Below are positions 1-11,686 of a stretch of DNA of 64,000 nucleotides, piece by piece. The first letter of the stretch is position 1. The number at the start of each line of letters is the position of its first letter. The DNA is taken from contig JALGAS010000003.1 of NCBI GenBank assembly GCA_023078685.1, positions 5,518,001 to 5,582,000 on the forward strand, given 5' to 3'. Made by a program: the position numbers and the translations under genes. A model generated the notes under the pieces. That model saw only the letters and a program-made list of their open reading frames with translations, was not told the DNA's origin and ran no database searches. Source of the stretch: Neopestalotiopsis rosae (Eukaryota; Ascomycota; Sordariomycetes; Amphisphaeriales; Sporocadaceae).

Positions 1-1984
1 TAGCCAAAAATGTACGGTAAGGGTGATGAATGTACAAATGTGGTAGTCGCAGTACTCTTTCGGCGTATGGTGAATGCTGCAGGCACTAGGAACAGGACAT
101 GATCTTGAGGAGTAATACAGGACATTGATAAACTGCTTTACCAACCGCTCACCAGAAGCGACAGCGCGAGTTACGTGACAGAATGCGGCGATTCATTGCT
201 TTTGCATTGTCGATCTCATTTAGGCCTCTATTTTGGAACCACTTTAAGAGGAGCACATTGCCCGCAACGGGATTTTCAGCTGCCGAGGCATGAGAATATG
301 TTTTTCAGCTTGGGATAATCATTCTCCGATATGGGACAATGGTCGCAGCTGGTAGAACTTTGCGATTGGCGGTAGCCTCTATCCGATATTTCTTGCATTC
401 TCAGTAGAGATGCGAACTGACGAACAAGGCATTGATCTCGGATATTCGGATGAGATCTAAGAGAGTATGCCTGGTGCAGGGCGCTTCACGGCTGACGGCT
501 CTCTTTTGTGACGTTATCATCAGCGACGCAAGGAAAAGCGAAGAGCAATGAGAATTATCCGCCTACTGTGTAGAGCAATGCCTCGTAGATACTTGCCTTT
601 CTCAGCGTGGATTGATCGGCTGAATATTGCTTTCCTCAACGTAATGGAAACCGATGATCACTGCAACTCACCACCTAAGAAATTAAAGCAAGTTTGAATA
701 CTCAAGCAACCGGAGTGCTTCGACAAAGAACGAATGCGCCGGGCCTCAGGAGGTTTCAGTCTTTGGATTACCATGTACACTTGATCAATTGGGGCAATTT
801 GTAAAATATATTGGTGCTATGGTATCTAGGCGGATGTAAATATAAAATAGATGTTTCAGTTATACGGCGACTGCCCATGAATTGCACATGAATTGACATG
901 ATTTTATCGCAACGAACCAAATTAGTGCTGGATTTTAGCGGCGGATACAGCCGCATGTCAGCATCCGAGTGCTTGATGCGCTGCATGTACGGTGTGTGCA
1001 CTACGACGTGCACGGAGGATCTCAGGGTTCCAAGGATGCTAGATCTTAGTCTTAGCGCTGCAGTGAAACGTTGCTGTATATGGTATTGCTCAATCGCTGC
1101 GCAGCTTTATATCTGTTTATAACTTTCCTCACAGGTCATTGTCATTTGTAGCAATAGGGGACCGATTTGACTAGTTGATATCGGGGTTACCTGCATGTGC
1201 AATACTTCTCCGCTGCATAGCAGCATTGCGCGCACTCTGATTTTTTCCTTCGTACGGAATACGGACCTGACTCACGACTCTCGGGAACAGAGGTATTGCG
1301 AATGATCGACCGCGCAGGAAATGCAGTGTGTCACTGAGGCGACAGTCAAAATTGAAGAATCCAAGACCATCAGAATTTGCCTCACAACGAGGGGCTTCCA
1401 CCAAACCCACCAGGCTGCATATTATCAGCCACATTAATCGGCACCCTGCCTTGAGAGACCTTGCAGCCGACTGGTGGCGGCCCACGCGATGAAGAAAGTG
1501 GAATATGCTTCACTTTTTTCGCCCCCTCCATAGTCTGTAGCACAGTATAAGTCATAAGAGGGATGGCTGTTCTTTGCAGGATGGCAATGCGATGTTCTCG
1601 GCGCTGACGTGTTTTCACCCCACGGTATGATCCACGACCAACTTGACATATTGCAGAAGGCTTGTGCGATTTTCCCTCAACACCACCGATTTGAGTTGAG
1701 CCAGAGACTCGTGGTGAATGTTCCAATGGTCTTCAGAGCTGTGTACCGTTCTCGGCAATGTTCAACTTATGTAGTTCATGACCGGCTGCCGAACGGTGTT
1801 CACCGCGTATTTCCCCGATGTTTGAACTTCTCTGCCGCCTAAATAATCATGAGCAGGGGACATGGGGCGAGAGGTGGAACTGAGAGGCAAAAGACAGACA
1901 GGGGCTATGCGCTGTCAAATTTTTCTTACATTTCATTAAGTATTCCAACTGAAGATCATATGCTTAGAGCACCTGGAACGTATC
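1..1984. other. Intergenic, no gene seen
   Basis: I see no reading frame here with protein-like composition, and no RNA gene or mobile element. The short open frames overlap on both strands and look random. The last part may carry the promoter, and possibly a first exon, of the broken membrane-protein gene that follows. Confidence 0.6.
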
Positions 1985-3577
1985 ATGAGAATACAAGCTG
2001 CCTGCTATCTACTTTCGCTCCACAAGGGGACGAACATACCGAATCTATCATTGTGCAATAATTTTACACAGCAAGAAACCCATATTCATCTCATCGCAGA
2101 TACACAAACTATGCTTGCGATCAATTACGAGCAGTTCGAGGCCGTTCTCGGACGCCAGGCTTGGATTCAAGAGCTGGCAGGCATTTTGCCACTGTCGGCA
2201 TTATTTGATTTTCTCGACATGGCTCGGATACTACATCTATTTCAGCTCAGCGGAGCAATCCCTATCTGGTGCTGGCCTGTAGCGTCGTCTGGCAGCCGGT
2301 TGCTCCTCGACTCGCCGAAAGAAGATGGATATTGTTGCTTAGATCGCTTCGAGAATCAGGGCACGCCAGTATGTATCGACGGCCGATATGGAGACGAGTA
2401 CTTTACGCCGAACCCAGAAACTGTGAAGTTGAGCGTCAATGTGGCAAATCCGGAAAAAAATCCCAATCTTCACGAGAACATGAAACGCAATGATAATAGG
2501 TTGCAGAATCTGGAGATCGTATGTGTAAAGCGACAACCACCGCAAAACAAACGGAGGTGGCAATACATGTGCAGCATATTATCTGGTTGGATACTCCTGA
2601 CTATGCTTATAGTCGCTGGAATCATCCTAGAGCGTTGGCTGGTAGTGGCCTACTTGACAACTGTTTCTATGACTGGAGCAGTCGTATCGTTATTATACGG
2701 AAGGCAACCTCGAAAACTCGCTAATCACGAACGAGGAAGCTCGTACACTCGTTTGGTCGTTGTCGCCAAGCACATGAACGAAAAGAACTGGCAGGTTTTC
2801 GTGGGAGAGAGCAGCATTGTGAATGCTCTTCTGAACAAACCACTCGAAAGCGATGCAAATGTCCTGCAATCTTCAACGATACTTCAGAAATTACTCCACA
2901 TACTTCTTCAAGGACTTATTTGCGCACAATGGGGTGCCGCTGTCGGATCAGCAGTCATGAAGAGCTGAGATGCTTTTGCTATAAGCTTTTGGGTCGTATT
3001 CTGCATCTTCTCGCACAAATGCTTCTTTTCTAGCGAACGCATCGGGGAGATCTGGTTGGCGGAAAGCGCTGGAATATCAATTCTACGATACCAAACTCAA
3101 TTGAGTACGAGGCGGGCATTGCTGAATACGATTATGGCTATGAATCCGGACACTTTCTCAAAGGGTCAGCAAACGCTCGAGGAATTCGATAAACAAGCTT
3201 TGAAGTGGATTGATCCTATTTTGAAGGAGAGTGTCGATCGAGATAGCTGGCAGGAAGCATCTCGACTAGCTCTTATCGAAAGGAATAATGCAGGCCGGGA
3301 ATTGTGTGGGGAGAGTAGCGGCAGTATTACACATGCTATCTCACCATGGCAAGATGTATACGGTCATTATTATTGGTGCAAGTACATACCAGAAGGTATT
3401 GACATGGCCATCAAGATAGGGGAAACAGCCGGTATTCGGATTTTCACAAGTCTGAATTCGAAGACCGTGGGCCTACTTCCAACAGAAAAAGGCAAGGATA
3501 AACAAGAAAACGACGACCAACCTTCGCATTCATATTTACAATTGGACGACAAGGACTTTAACACTGCTAGGAAATAG
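1985..3577 (+). pseudogene. Fungal membrane protein gene interrupted by an in-frame TGA
   Basis: Two open frames, 1985-2968 and 3056-3577, lie in the same reading frame and are separated by one stop, TGA at 2966-2968. Reading through it gives a continuous protein-like sequence across the gap (D-A-F-A-I-S-F-W-V-V-F-C-I-F, a hydrophobic segment). The stop therefore interrupts what looks like one protein of about 530 residues. Hydrophobic segments lie near residues 196-235 (SGWILLTMLIVAGIILE and the stretch after it), around 305-325 and just after the stop. The rest is soluble, with a Trp/Tyr-rich C-terminal part. No catalytic motif is recognised, and I cannot name the family. A Trp codon (TGG) at the stop position would fit its surroundings. 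No GT-AG pair was found that removes the TGA cleanly. The true start is uncertain: an ATG at about 2111 or an upstream exon is possible. It is either a recently disabled gene or a read-through case. Confidence 0.6.
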
Positions 3578-5160
3578 CCTAAAGTTGATAGTTTAATCAA
3601 AATCCACACAAGCGAAGAGCTGTTTCCACCGCAACGGCTGAGGCGCTGCCATAGGAGAATTCTCATTACCTCGTCAAAGAGACTTGACATCCGCTACTTC
3701 CCATGCGTCTGCTTAGGTAGGTGTGGGCACAGAACATATCTCAGATGACCATGTCTTTTTTTATTTTTTTTATTATTATTATTATTATTTTTTTTTAAAA
3801 GAAATTTCGTCAGTGCAGAAATATACAACAGCGTCATTCTGCGGGGCTTTTTGCAAAAAGCGAAGGACGGTATGCGGCTTTCGTGAAATGAAGTCAACAT
3901 CGGTAGCAGACTCGGCAACAGCAAATAGGAGAGGTGTATTGATTACAATGAGGGCAAGGGCCTCTGGTTGTTACCTGATGACCGCCTTTCATCCCATTGG
4001 GTAATAGCAGTACTAGGATCAAAAGTCATCGTAGGCTGTAATTCAGACTTTTCTTGGATAGCATGACAGTGAGCTCAGCATAGCAGTGCTATCTCTTGTT
4101 CAAGCATTTCAATCGATTTCTAGTGGAATGACCATCAAGCTTCCGTACACATGCTTGTTGTTTCCTCTGCCGGAAAAGAACCAGACAACCCGTTCTCAAC
4201 CTTCCACTTGCTTGGGCGAAAGAACAAGACGATGAGTCAAATGATCATGATGTGTCTCAGACGCATGTTTCCGTCGCTGCGTATAGAAAGGTACCTTGGC
4301 TGAGCTGGCCTAAGTGCTGCATCGAAGCCTCAGTATTAAGAGATAGCAAGCAGGAAGACTTCATTCAGCAGAATTTTTTTTTTTTTAACTTTCTTGGGTT
4401 TAGCTAAGAGATCAAATGTTGCGTAGAAAGTCGAGAACTCTGACTATCATCATTCAAGAAGGAGGTTATACTGAATGCTCTTAAAAACAAGCTTCGGAGG
4501 TTGCCACAGCTTCCTTGAAAGCTGGCTAGACTATACACTATTCGTGGGGCACCGACATTCGGACCGGGAGCCGAAAGATATCGGCCTTATCGGATCGGCT
4601 GCCGGATTAGCTGTTCGCGCTTCAATGCAATTGCCTACAGTTATAATTTTCAAACAGCATAAAAACGGTATTAGTGTGCTCAATAATAAGAGAGAATAAG
4701 CACCATTCAAAGTAGAAAAAGACGTCATTGAAGATGATATCACATTCGTGTGCAGAGAGTGGGAAAATGAAGTACGACACAAAAGCCTTCTCGCCTATTA
4801 CAAATTACCATGCTACCCGCTCACATCATCGGAGAAAGCCTATCGTGTCCCCGCACTTCTGCATTATGATCCCTGATACGCGAACACACGTCTTACCTCT
4901 CCTGGGGAATCTGGGGGGCACAAATGTGGAATCCCATATCCTGACGCCATTTTTGGGGTAGGTTGCATAGGCCTGGTATCGGAGCGAATGCGATACGACA
5001 TGTCTAAACGCTTCGGTGAGCTGGGAAATTTTCCCAATTGACTCTCCGTACTTTCAAACACAATCTGCAGTGCGTCTTTGCGATTTTTTGTGTGGTTGCT
5101 TTTGACTGCAGCCCTGAATAGTTGCTTCCCGCATTGCTGTCAGCCGATAAGCCAAGTACG
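3578..5160. other. Intergenic with AT-rich low-complexity tracts
   Basis: I see no supported gene. The stretch contains the T-rich/ATT tract listed separately and a T12 run near 4376-4387. The last few hundred bases should hold the promoter of the downstream carboxypeptidase. Confidence 0.6.
3756..3796. repeat. Poly-T / (ATT)n simple repeat
   Basis: Runs of T flank about six ATT units. It is a low-complexity tract with no coding value, although translating it gives spurious Tyr/Phe- or Asn-runs on the two strands. Confidence 0.85.
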
Positions 5161-6998
5161 ATGCTCTGGTCCAAGTTGACTACCGCGGCCGGGCTGCCGG
5201 TCGTCTGGTCGGCGGCAACCGGCCGGCCCTTTCTTGCCACCTCCGGAGGACAGCAGATCCTAGGACAGGTTGATGCTCAGGACTTTCAGTGCGAATTGCC
5301 GAAAGTACTGGACCCTTCTGCAGATGGTCTGCCGTCGGCGGAAAAGTTGTTTGATAACGAAAAAGCGCTCTTGAAGCAAGTCGAGCGCCATGGCACTCTT
5401 GTCAAGGTGCCGTCCGTGTCTTATGATGATAACGGCGAGCCCGGCGAGGATCCAAGGTGGGATGTCTTTTACACGCTCCACGATACGTTGAAGCAACTGT
5501 ATCCTACTGTGTGAGTGAATTTTCTGTGCCCTTAAGGCGTCGATATTGTGCGCCTCGTACTAATGGGAGTAGCCACGCGCGAATGGTCCGTGAAACAGTC
5601 AACACGTTCGGTCTCGTCTTCACCATCAATGGCACAGACTCATCTTTGAAGCCCATCATGTTGACGGCTCACCAAGACGTGGTGCCCGTTCAAGATGAAT
5701 CGAGCTGGAAGTACCCGCCCTTCTCGGCCCATTTCGATGGCCGTTGGCTGTGGGGAAGAGGTTCTTCAGATGACAAGAACAGTCTCTCGGCCCTCTTCTC
5801 GGCCCTTGAGACACTTCTGTCGAACCCAGAATGGGTGCCCAAACGAACCATCCTCGTGGCTCTTGGATTCGACGAGGAGTCTGGAACTCGTGGTGCTGGT
5901 ACCATTGGACCTTTCCTGGAAGAGCGATATGGCGAGCAATCCATGGCCATCATTTTGGATGAGGGTGGTATGGGCCTCGAGCTATTGGAGGACAACGTTC
6001 TCTGTGAGTAGAAGAAAGCGTTGGCTTGTTGCTATTTTCCTCATTGTTAACATCATTCAGACGCTCTGCCCGCCGTTACAGAGAAGGGACACATTGACGT
6101 CTGGCTGGACTTGAAGGTCAACGGAGGCCACTCCTCAATCCCTCTGCCACACACTGGCATTGGTATCATGTCCGAGATCATCGTTGAGCTCGAGGCCAAC
6201 CCCTACCAGCCCAAGCTGATCAAGGACTCGCCCATCTACAATCACTTGGTGTGCCAGGCCAGATATTCTCCAGATGCGCAGCCCGATGTCACCAAGCTGA
6301 TCAACTCTGGTGACCTTGATACCCTAGCGCAAGAATTGGCCACTGTCGACCGCTTCACTCAGTTCCGCATTCAAACCTCCCAGTCTGTCGACCTAATCAA
6401 CGCCGGTCTCAAGATCAACGCCATGCCCGAGACGGTCAAGCTCGGCGTCAACTACCGTGTGGCGCCACACAACACGGCCGACGAGGTCAAGAAGAAGGTC
6501 GTGAGCCTCGCTAAGCCCATTGCCGCCAAGTACGGCGTCGCCATTGAGGCGTACAAGGGCGAGTCCGCCTTTGAGGAGTTCCACCCGACCTACGACGTCG
6601 ACTACAATGGTACTCTTACGATTACCGCCAAGCAGGGCACTGATAATGCGCCTGTCTCGCCCACCTCTGGCGCCGTGTGGGATATCTTCTCGGGAACCAT
6701 TCAGCATACTTTCGCGTTCCCTGGCGGCACCGTTGTCCCGGTCGGCGAGCTGATGACTGGAAACACTGATACTAGATATTACCTGAGTAAGTTGGCTCCT
6801 TGTAATGCCCACGACCATAATCAATGACTGACTTGTTTTTCAGAACTCTCTGACAATGTCTACCGCTGGGTGCCGACGCGCAAAGACGGATCTCAGAACA
6901 TCCACACCGTCGATGAGGCTATTGACATGTACTCGCATGTAGAGGCTCTGAAGTTTTACTATGACTTGATCCGAAACTTTGACCAGTCTGATGCTTAA
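5161..6998 (+). CDS. CPS1: M20 family carboxypeptidase S (vacuolar type)
   Basis: This is a zinc metallopeptidase of the M20/CPS1 family, which releases C-terminal residues from peptides; the yeast homologue is vacuolar. Four exons are inferred: 5161-5510, 5573-6003, 6061-6786 and 6844-6998. They close to 553 residues, the usual CPS1 size. The N-terminus from ATG 5161 is moderately hydrophobic and may be a signal anchor. Visible M20 elements are the first metal His in LTAHQDVVPV, the Asp in the GRGSSDDK segment, the acidic pair in FDEESGTRGAG, a DEGG metal-site segment, and the C-terminal GNTDTRYY block. ATG 5122 is in frame upstream, but ATG 5161 gives the more typical start. Introns 1 and 3 have clear GTGAGT/GTAAGT donors, and intron 1 has a TACTAAT branch site. 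The gene looks intact. Confidence 0.9.
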
Positions 6999-7641
6999 TT
7001 ATGCTTAATTTATGGAACAAAAATGTCTACTAGGTTTAGCATAAACTGAGCTTGATGATTTGACTATTAGTCTAATAAATTCTTTTCATCAGTCGTGAAG
7101 CTCATCTCGAAATCGGCCAAGATAAGAATGCAGCAAATAAATGTCATATTGCTGGTGCAAGCCAATTGATGATTGTGATCCGCACCAGTCGTTGCCTATA
7201 AGCTGGTAGGTAGAGTACAGCGCTGCATCTTACCTGCGGCAGGTTGATTTAATGCCGCTGTAAGCTTCTTGATAGGAATCAGAGAAGGTGGAAACGAAGA
7301 ATTTTACAATTTTTTATCGTCAAGCATATTATAATACTCAATTAAAAATCCTCAAAAGAGAACAGTGACAAGAGAACGTAATGGTCCGTTGAATACAGCT
7401 GTATCAGTTGCAGGTATGTTCATACTCCCGCATTGCCTAGGCCGGGTCCCACTCGCTCGGTAAGTGCCGGAGGTCGCAACCAAAATTTCCCAGTACAGCG
7501 GATAGCTCACACCACCGTCACCTCACGATTTGGAATCGGCCACTTCAACCCTATAGCTCACCGAGCATTCGCTATCCCCATTCGTGTGCCTCCCATGGGT
7601 CCAGATAGATCCGGCGATCGGGTCTGAGATCAAAGGGGGTC
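6999..7641. other. Intergenic, 3' UTR and promoter
   Basis: This is the AT-rich 3' flank of the carboxypeptidase gene followed by the probable leader of the rhomboid gene. No further gene is seen. Confidence 0.6.
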
Positions 7642-9402
7642 ATGAACGTCCTCACCTCGCTGGCGCCGCCGCCGTCGAGCTTTCAGGTTGGCATCCGGGC
7701 CATCTGCAGGCAATCTGCGGCGGCCGCCATCAGACAGCTATCGACAACGTCGCGTGCGAAATCGCAATCATGTCACACCTACAACATAGGACTCGGCCGG
7801 CCATCGATGCTACTGCGACATTCTCGGCATTCGAAACCCGAGCAATTCCTGCCCCGAAACGCCGTTCGGACCATATTCACATTCCGCGCCATAGTACACT
7901 ACAGTCAGCTACCCGACAGCTATGAAGACGCAAAGGGTCTGCCCTTTCGCAAGGAGCCATTGAGCCGGACAGAGGTTAAACAGATATTCGGATCCAACAT
8001 TACACCGACAAGCGCGAACACATTGCTCAAGATCATACACGGTCGCAGAGTGGCGGGAACATTGGACGACCCGGACCTTCAACAGAACACGGCGAATTAC
8101 CTTGCAGACGAGAAGATCAAGGCGCTCGAATACCTGCGCAAGCACATCCCGGTAGACGAAGTCATCAATGCTGGTCTACGGGCCGAAGACGAACTGCGAC
8201 TTCTGGAAGAGCAAGAAGCAAGCGAACAGGTTCAGGAGCAACAGGAAGAGACAATCGTACAAAAGCCACAAAGCACTTCCGCAGAAGTCCAAGACACCAC
8301 AGAAGAGCCCAATCTACCGACCGGTCGTTTACCACGGAAAAACGAGGATGGCTCACTGTACGGAGAGACCATGTTTGACCGAATCCGCAAGCGCAATATC
8401 GCCAAGAGGGAAGAGGAGGAAAGACTCTTGGAGGAAGAGCGGCTGAAGCGTGAGGAAGAAGAGGCACTGGGTAACATTGGCGGCTTGCAAACAGAGACGG
8501 CGGCACCGAAAGCCGTGAGCCCGTGGAGACAGAAGCATGCCGAAAGAGCCACCTCGGACCTCCAGGCGCCGCCCGAGATGAAGAATTGGGAACGTCTGCT
8601 GCCCGCTACCACATTTACACTCCTGGTTCTCGGCGCATGTCTCGTGCTGGCCGCCTATTATACGCCGCCCAAGCGGGACCGCAGAGTCTGGCCAGACATA
8701 CCACCAGCTGCCGCAACCTGTATCGGACTCATGCTCGCCAACATTTGCATCTTTGCCCTGTGGAAGTTCCCGCCTGCCTGGGCTGTACTAAACAGATATA
8801 TGCTGGTGATCCCCGCGACTCCCCGCCCTCTGCAGCTCCTCGGCGCCATCTTCTCCCACCACAGTTGGGGGCACATGGCAGGCAACATGCTTGCGCTTTG
8901 GTTCTTTGGCATTCGACTCCATGACGAGATTGGCCGAGGCAACTTCTTGGCCATCTACTTTGCATCGGGCACTCTTGGATTCCTGGCAAGCATGTTCAAT
9001 CTTGTGTTATTCCGGGGCATTCAGTTCACCACGCTCGGTGCATCGGGAGCCATTTACGGTATCATCACGGCCTTTTTCTGGATGCATAGAAAAGAAGAGT
9101 TTAAGCTCATGGGTCTGCCTCCAGATCCGTACTCGGGGCCTTCTGGCGCCGTGTTCCTGGGTCTCATTGTTGGTCTGCACGTCTGGGCCGGTCTCTTCTC
9201 TATTTCGAGGGCGGCCATGAATCTAGACGTGGCGTCGCACTTTGGCGGTATCGCAGCCGGATTATTGGGCATTGAGCTGGTCCAGAAGCACATGACTGAC
9301 CGCGCAAAGGCTGCTGCGGAGAGGGAAAAGGAGCAGTCCAAGACGATAGATGTTATGGGCAAATTGGTGGAGCAAAAGCCCAGCAGCGAGAAGAAATCCT
9401 GA
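7642..9402 (+). CDS. PCP1: Mitochondrial rhomboid-family intramembrane serine protease
   Basis: This single-exon gene encodes 586 residues. The N-terminus is rich in Arg, Ser and Ala with few acidic residues (IRQLSTTSRAKSQ), like a mitochondrial targeting peptide. A charged, probably coiled-coil Glu/Arg region spans about residues 185-275. Several membrane segments follow from about residue 315. Rhomboid signatures are clear: the HHSWGHMAGN block, the catalytic Ser468 in GASGAIYG, and the second catalytic residue His533 in ASHFGGIAAG. The family is the Pcp1/PARL type, which cleaves inner-membrane substrates such as dynamin-like GTPases and cytochrome c peroxidase. The protein is much longer than yeast Pcp1 because of the central charged region. 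ATG 7642 is the first in-frame start after a stop. Function is inferred from motifs; organelle location from the presequence. Confidence 0.88.
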   Translation: MNVLTSLAPPPSSFQVGIRAICRQSAAAAIRQLSTTSRAKSQSCHTYNIGLGRPSMLLRHSRHSKPEQFLPRNAVRTIFTFRAIVHYSQLPDSYEDAKGLPFRKEPLSRTEVKQIFGSNITPTSANTLLKIIHGRRVAGTLDDPDLQQNTANYLADEKIKALEYLRKHIPVDEVINAGLRAEDELRLLEEQEASEQVQEQQEETIVQKPQSTSAEVQDTTEEPNLPTGRLPRKNEDGSLYGETMFDRIRKRNIAKREEEERLLEEERLKREEEEALGNIGGLQTETAAPKAVSPWRQKHAERATSDLQAPPEMKNWERLLPATTFTLLVLGACLVLAAYYTPPKRDRRVWPDIPPAAATCIGLMLANICIFALWKFPPAWAVLNRYMLVIPATPRPLQLLGAIFSHHSWGHMAGNMLALWFFGIRLHDEIGRGNFLAIYFASGTLGFLASMFNLVLFRGIQFTTLGASGAIYGIITAFFWMHRKEEFKLMGLPPDPYSGPSGAVFLGLIVGLHVWAGLFSISRAAMNLDVASHFGGIAAGLLGIELVQKHMTDRAKAAAEREKEQSKTIDVMGKLVEQKPSSEKKS

Positions 9403-11686
9403 TTGGCCATCTATCCCTTAACCCATTACGAGGTTGAAGGGTAGGCGTTGGTGCGCAAATGAATATATACGTATCACGAATCTTGGCTTATTTAGAAATT
9501 GTACATTACAATGGTGTTTGACATCGTACCGGTAGATTATAGGTGGCTCCTACTCCATAGACTTATAGTATTATATTGTGCATTGTCCATCTGCTCAACC
9601 ATGCACCATGCCTTGAAATATGGTAATATGGAGTCTCTTATGACCCCGCTACGTTCGTGTGCATTGATATCATATTTCCTCATCCATAATGCTGGATCTC
9701 GCAAGATCATATAAAAATTGTTCGTGGGCACTACGACCGACTGGTTTTTTTCATGATAACTTCGTTTTCCCCAACCATTGAAGTTTGCTGTTCAAGACGT
9801 GCCGCTAGAACCGACTTGGCATTTCAATCAACGTCATATGATTTGGCGGTTGTAGATAGCGGGCGGCCCCAGCAGGGATGCTGACTGCCATGCTACTGCC
9901 ATGCTAACTGCCAGGCTTGTCAAATGGAGATCTCGAGATTCCCCACCCACTGGAAATGACCATTTGCATTGAGGAGTCCCCATTCACATCTCTTGCGGCA
10001 GAGCTCTGACACTGCTGAATGAACTGCTCAAGTGGCTCTAGACGCGACAGATGCCACCTGCAGTCATAGCTCCAGCCTAATCTGCACATCGGAACAACTC
10101 AGCTCATCTCAATTGAAACAGAACACACAGGGGGCAACAAGTCGGAGGCCGCCTCAATGTGAGACGCTGCCATTCGCTTTCTCACATGTTTTAATCGTAC
10201 ACGTCGTGTGTATACTTATTTCTTCTACTGTCCATCTCTCATATATAATTCGTTATTAGAGGAAGCAGACCATGCCGCGACCCGAGGTATGCAGGGTAGC
10301 ATCATCATCATGATCATATCTGCCTTCCCTCTTCCTTGTCACTGGCTGCATCTGCATCAATTGTACCTGCCGACCAAGCTTCCCAGCCAACCAGGCATTT
10401 CTTCTCTTCCTACGGGAAGCTAGTGAAAGCTGCAGGGGTATTGAGCTGAGACTCGAAGGGGGGAGCTCTGAGCTCAGTTCATAGAAGCCCCCCAGTCCCA
10501 GTTTTAGTGCTGGTAGCCTGTAGGTACTACACTACTGACCAGGGACCTTGCACATGGTAGGTTCGGTCGCAAACATGAACCAACCTTGAGCCTTTGTTTG
10601 TGCTTTGAACAAAAAAGAAGGCGGAATAATGAAGCAAACGAAGCAAATATCAATAGCCTTCTTTATGTCGAGCGCAGTTGATGCTATTTGCAAAATGCCA
10701 TTCGAACAACAGCACCAACCCCTCCATCTCAGCCTACCTACTACACGCCCACCGGCGATCCATACACTGGAACACATGCGCATCATCGAATGAGATGCTG
10801 GCCATTTAAATTGCAAACTCGGGCCCTTAGCCACTTTTTAGCATCGTGACAGTCGCGTCCCTCCATCACTAACCTTGTCGTCTTGGCATACGTCTTCCTT
10901 GGCCGAGATTGCTTTTATTTTTTCTTGCCTTTCCCTTTCCCTTCTTGCGCCGGTACATTGCATCGCCCTACCAACCAGCATTGAGATGACTGAGAGTATG
11001 TAACGACCGAGCAGGCTGGAGGGCAGTGGGCCACTGAAGCAAGGTACCTGATGAGCTCCCTCGATCTTTCCTTTCCCAGATCCCATCGACCTTTCCCACC
11101 ACCTACCCACTTTGTTGAAGTCAGTCGCCTTTTGATCAGGTTGGGAAGAAATTCGCCAACTTCATAATATTATTGTTATTTCTTCTACCTGCAGTAACTT
11201 GCCGACGCTGTCCTAATCATCAGCCTGTGATTTGTTGTCACTGGCGCCTGTCTTGATTCTTTGCATTCCTTTTCAAGATCCAAGCTTCCGCCCACGGGTA
11301 TCCTTCGAGCTTGCATCCGTCTGCTTACTCCCGCGTCGTACCGTCCGACCCTAAATTTTAAAACCAACCTCTGAATTCCCTTCTTCGTTCGCGGGCGGGC
11401 GCGTGATACAAGGAGTCGATCGGCTACTGTTTAGCCAGTTTCCACGTCTCACAGAAAACGTGGGATACGTATTGCGCCGACGATCCAGAGGCGACTGCTA
11501 CGTGCTCATTCGTCTATCCTCCGTTGTCATACTACAGCCACAACAGGCCGGCGCAGCTTCCATATTTCGAGTCCCTGGAAGCTACCGACCTTTCTTGTGC
11601 GCATAAAGACATTCTTCTTGCCTTCCAGTCTCGAAATTTGCAAACGTTTCGTCCTTTGGCGCAACCTGCGATTCTACTAAGCGATC
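9403..11686. other. Long intergenic region with pyrimidine-rich leader
   Basis: No supported gene in about 2.3 kb. From about 10,850 to 11,680 the plus strand is rich in C and T (TTTCCCTTTCCC, CTTTCCTTTCCC and similar), as expected for a long promoter and 5' leader of the downstream phosphatase gene. Short upstream open frames exist in it, for example 11403-11606, but nothing supports their translation. A short imperfect repeat of CTGCCATGCTA occurs near 9,888-9,915. Confidence 0.55.

Noticed and set aside
3694..4004. Small frames giving poly-Asn/Lys or poly-Tyr/Phe
   Set aside because: Direct products of translating the T-rich/ATT simple repeat.
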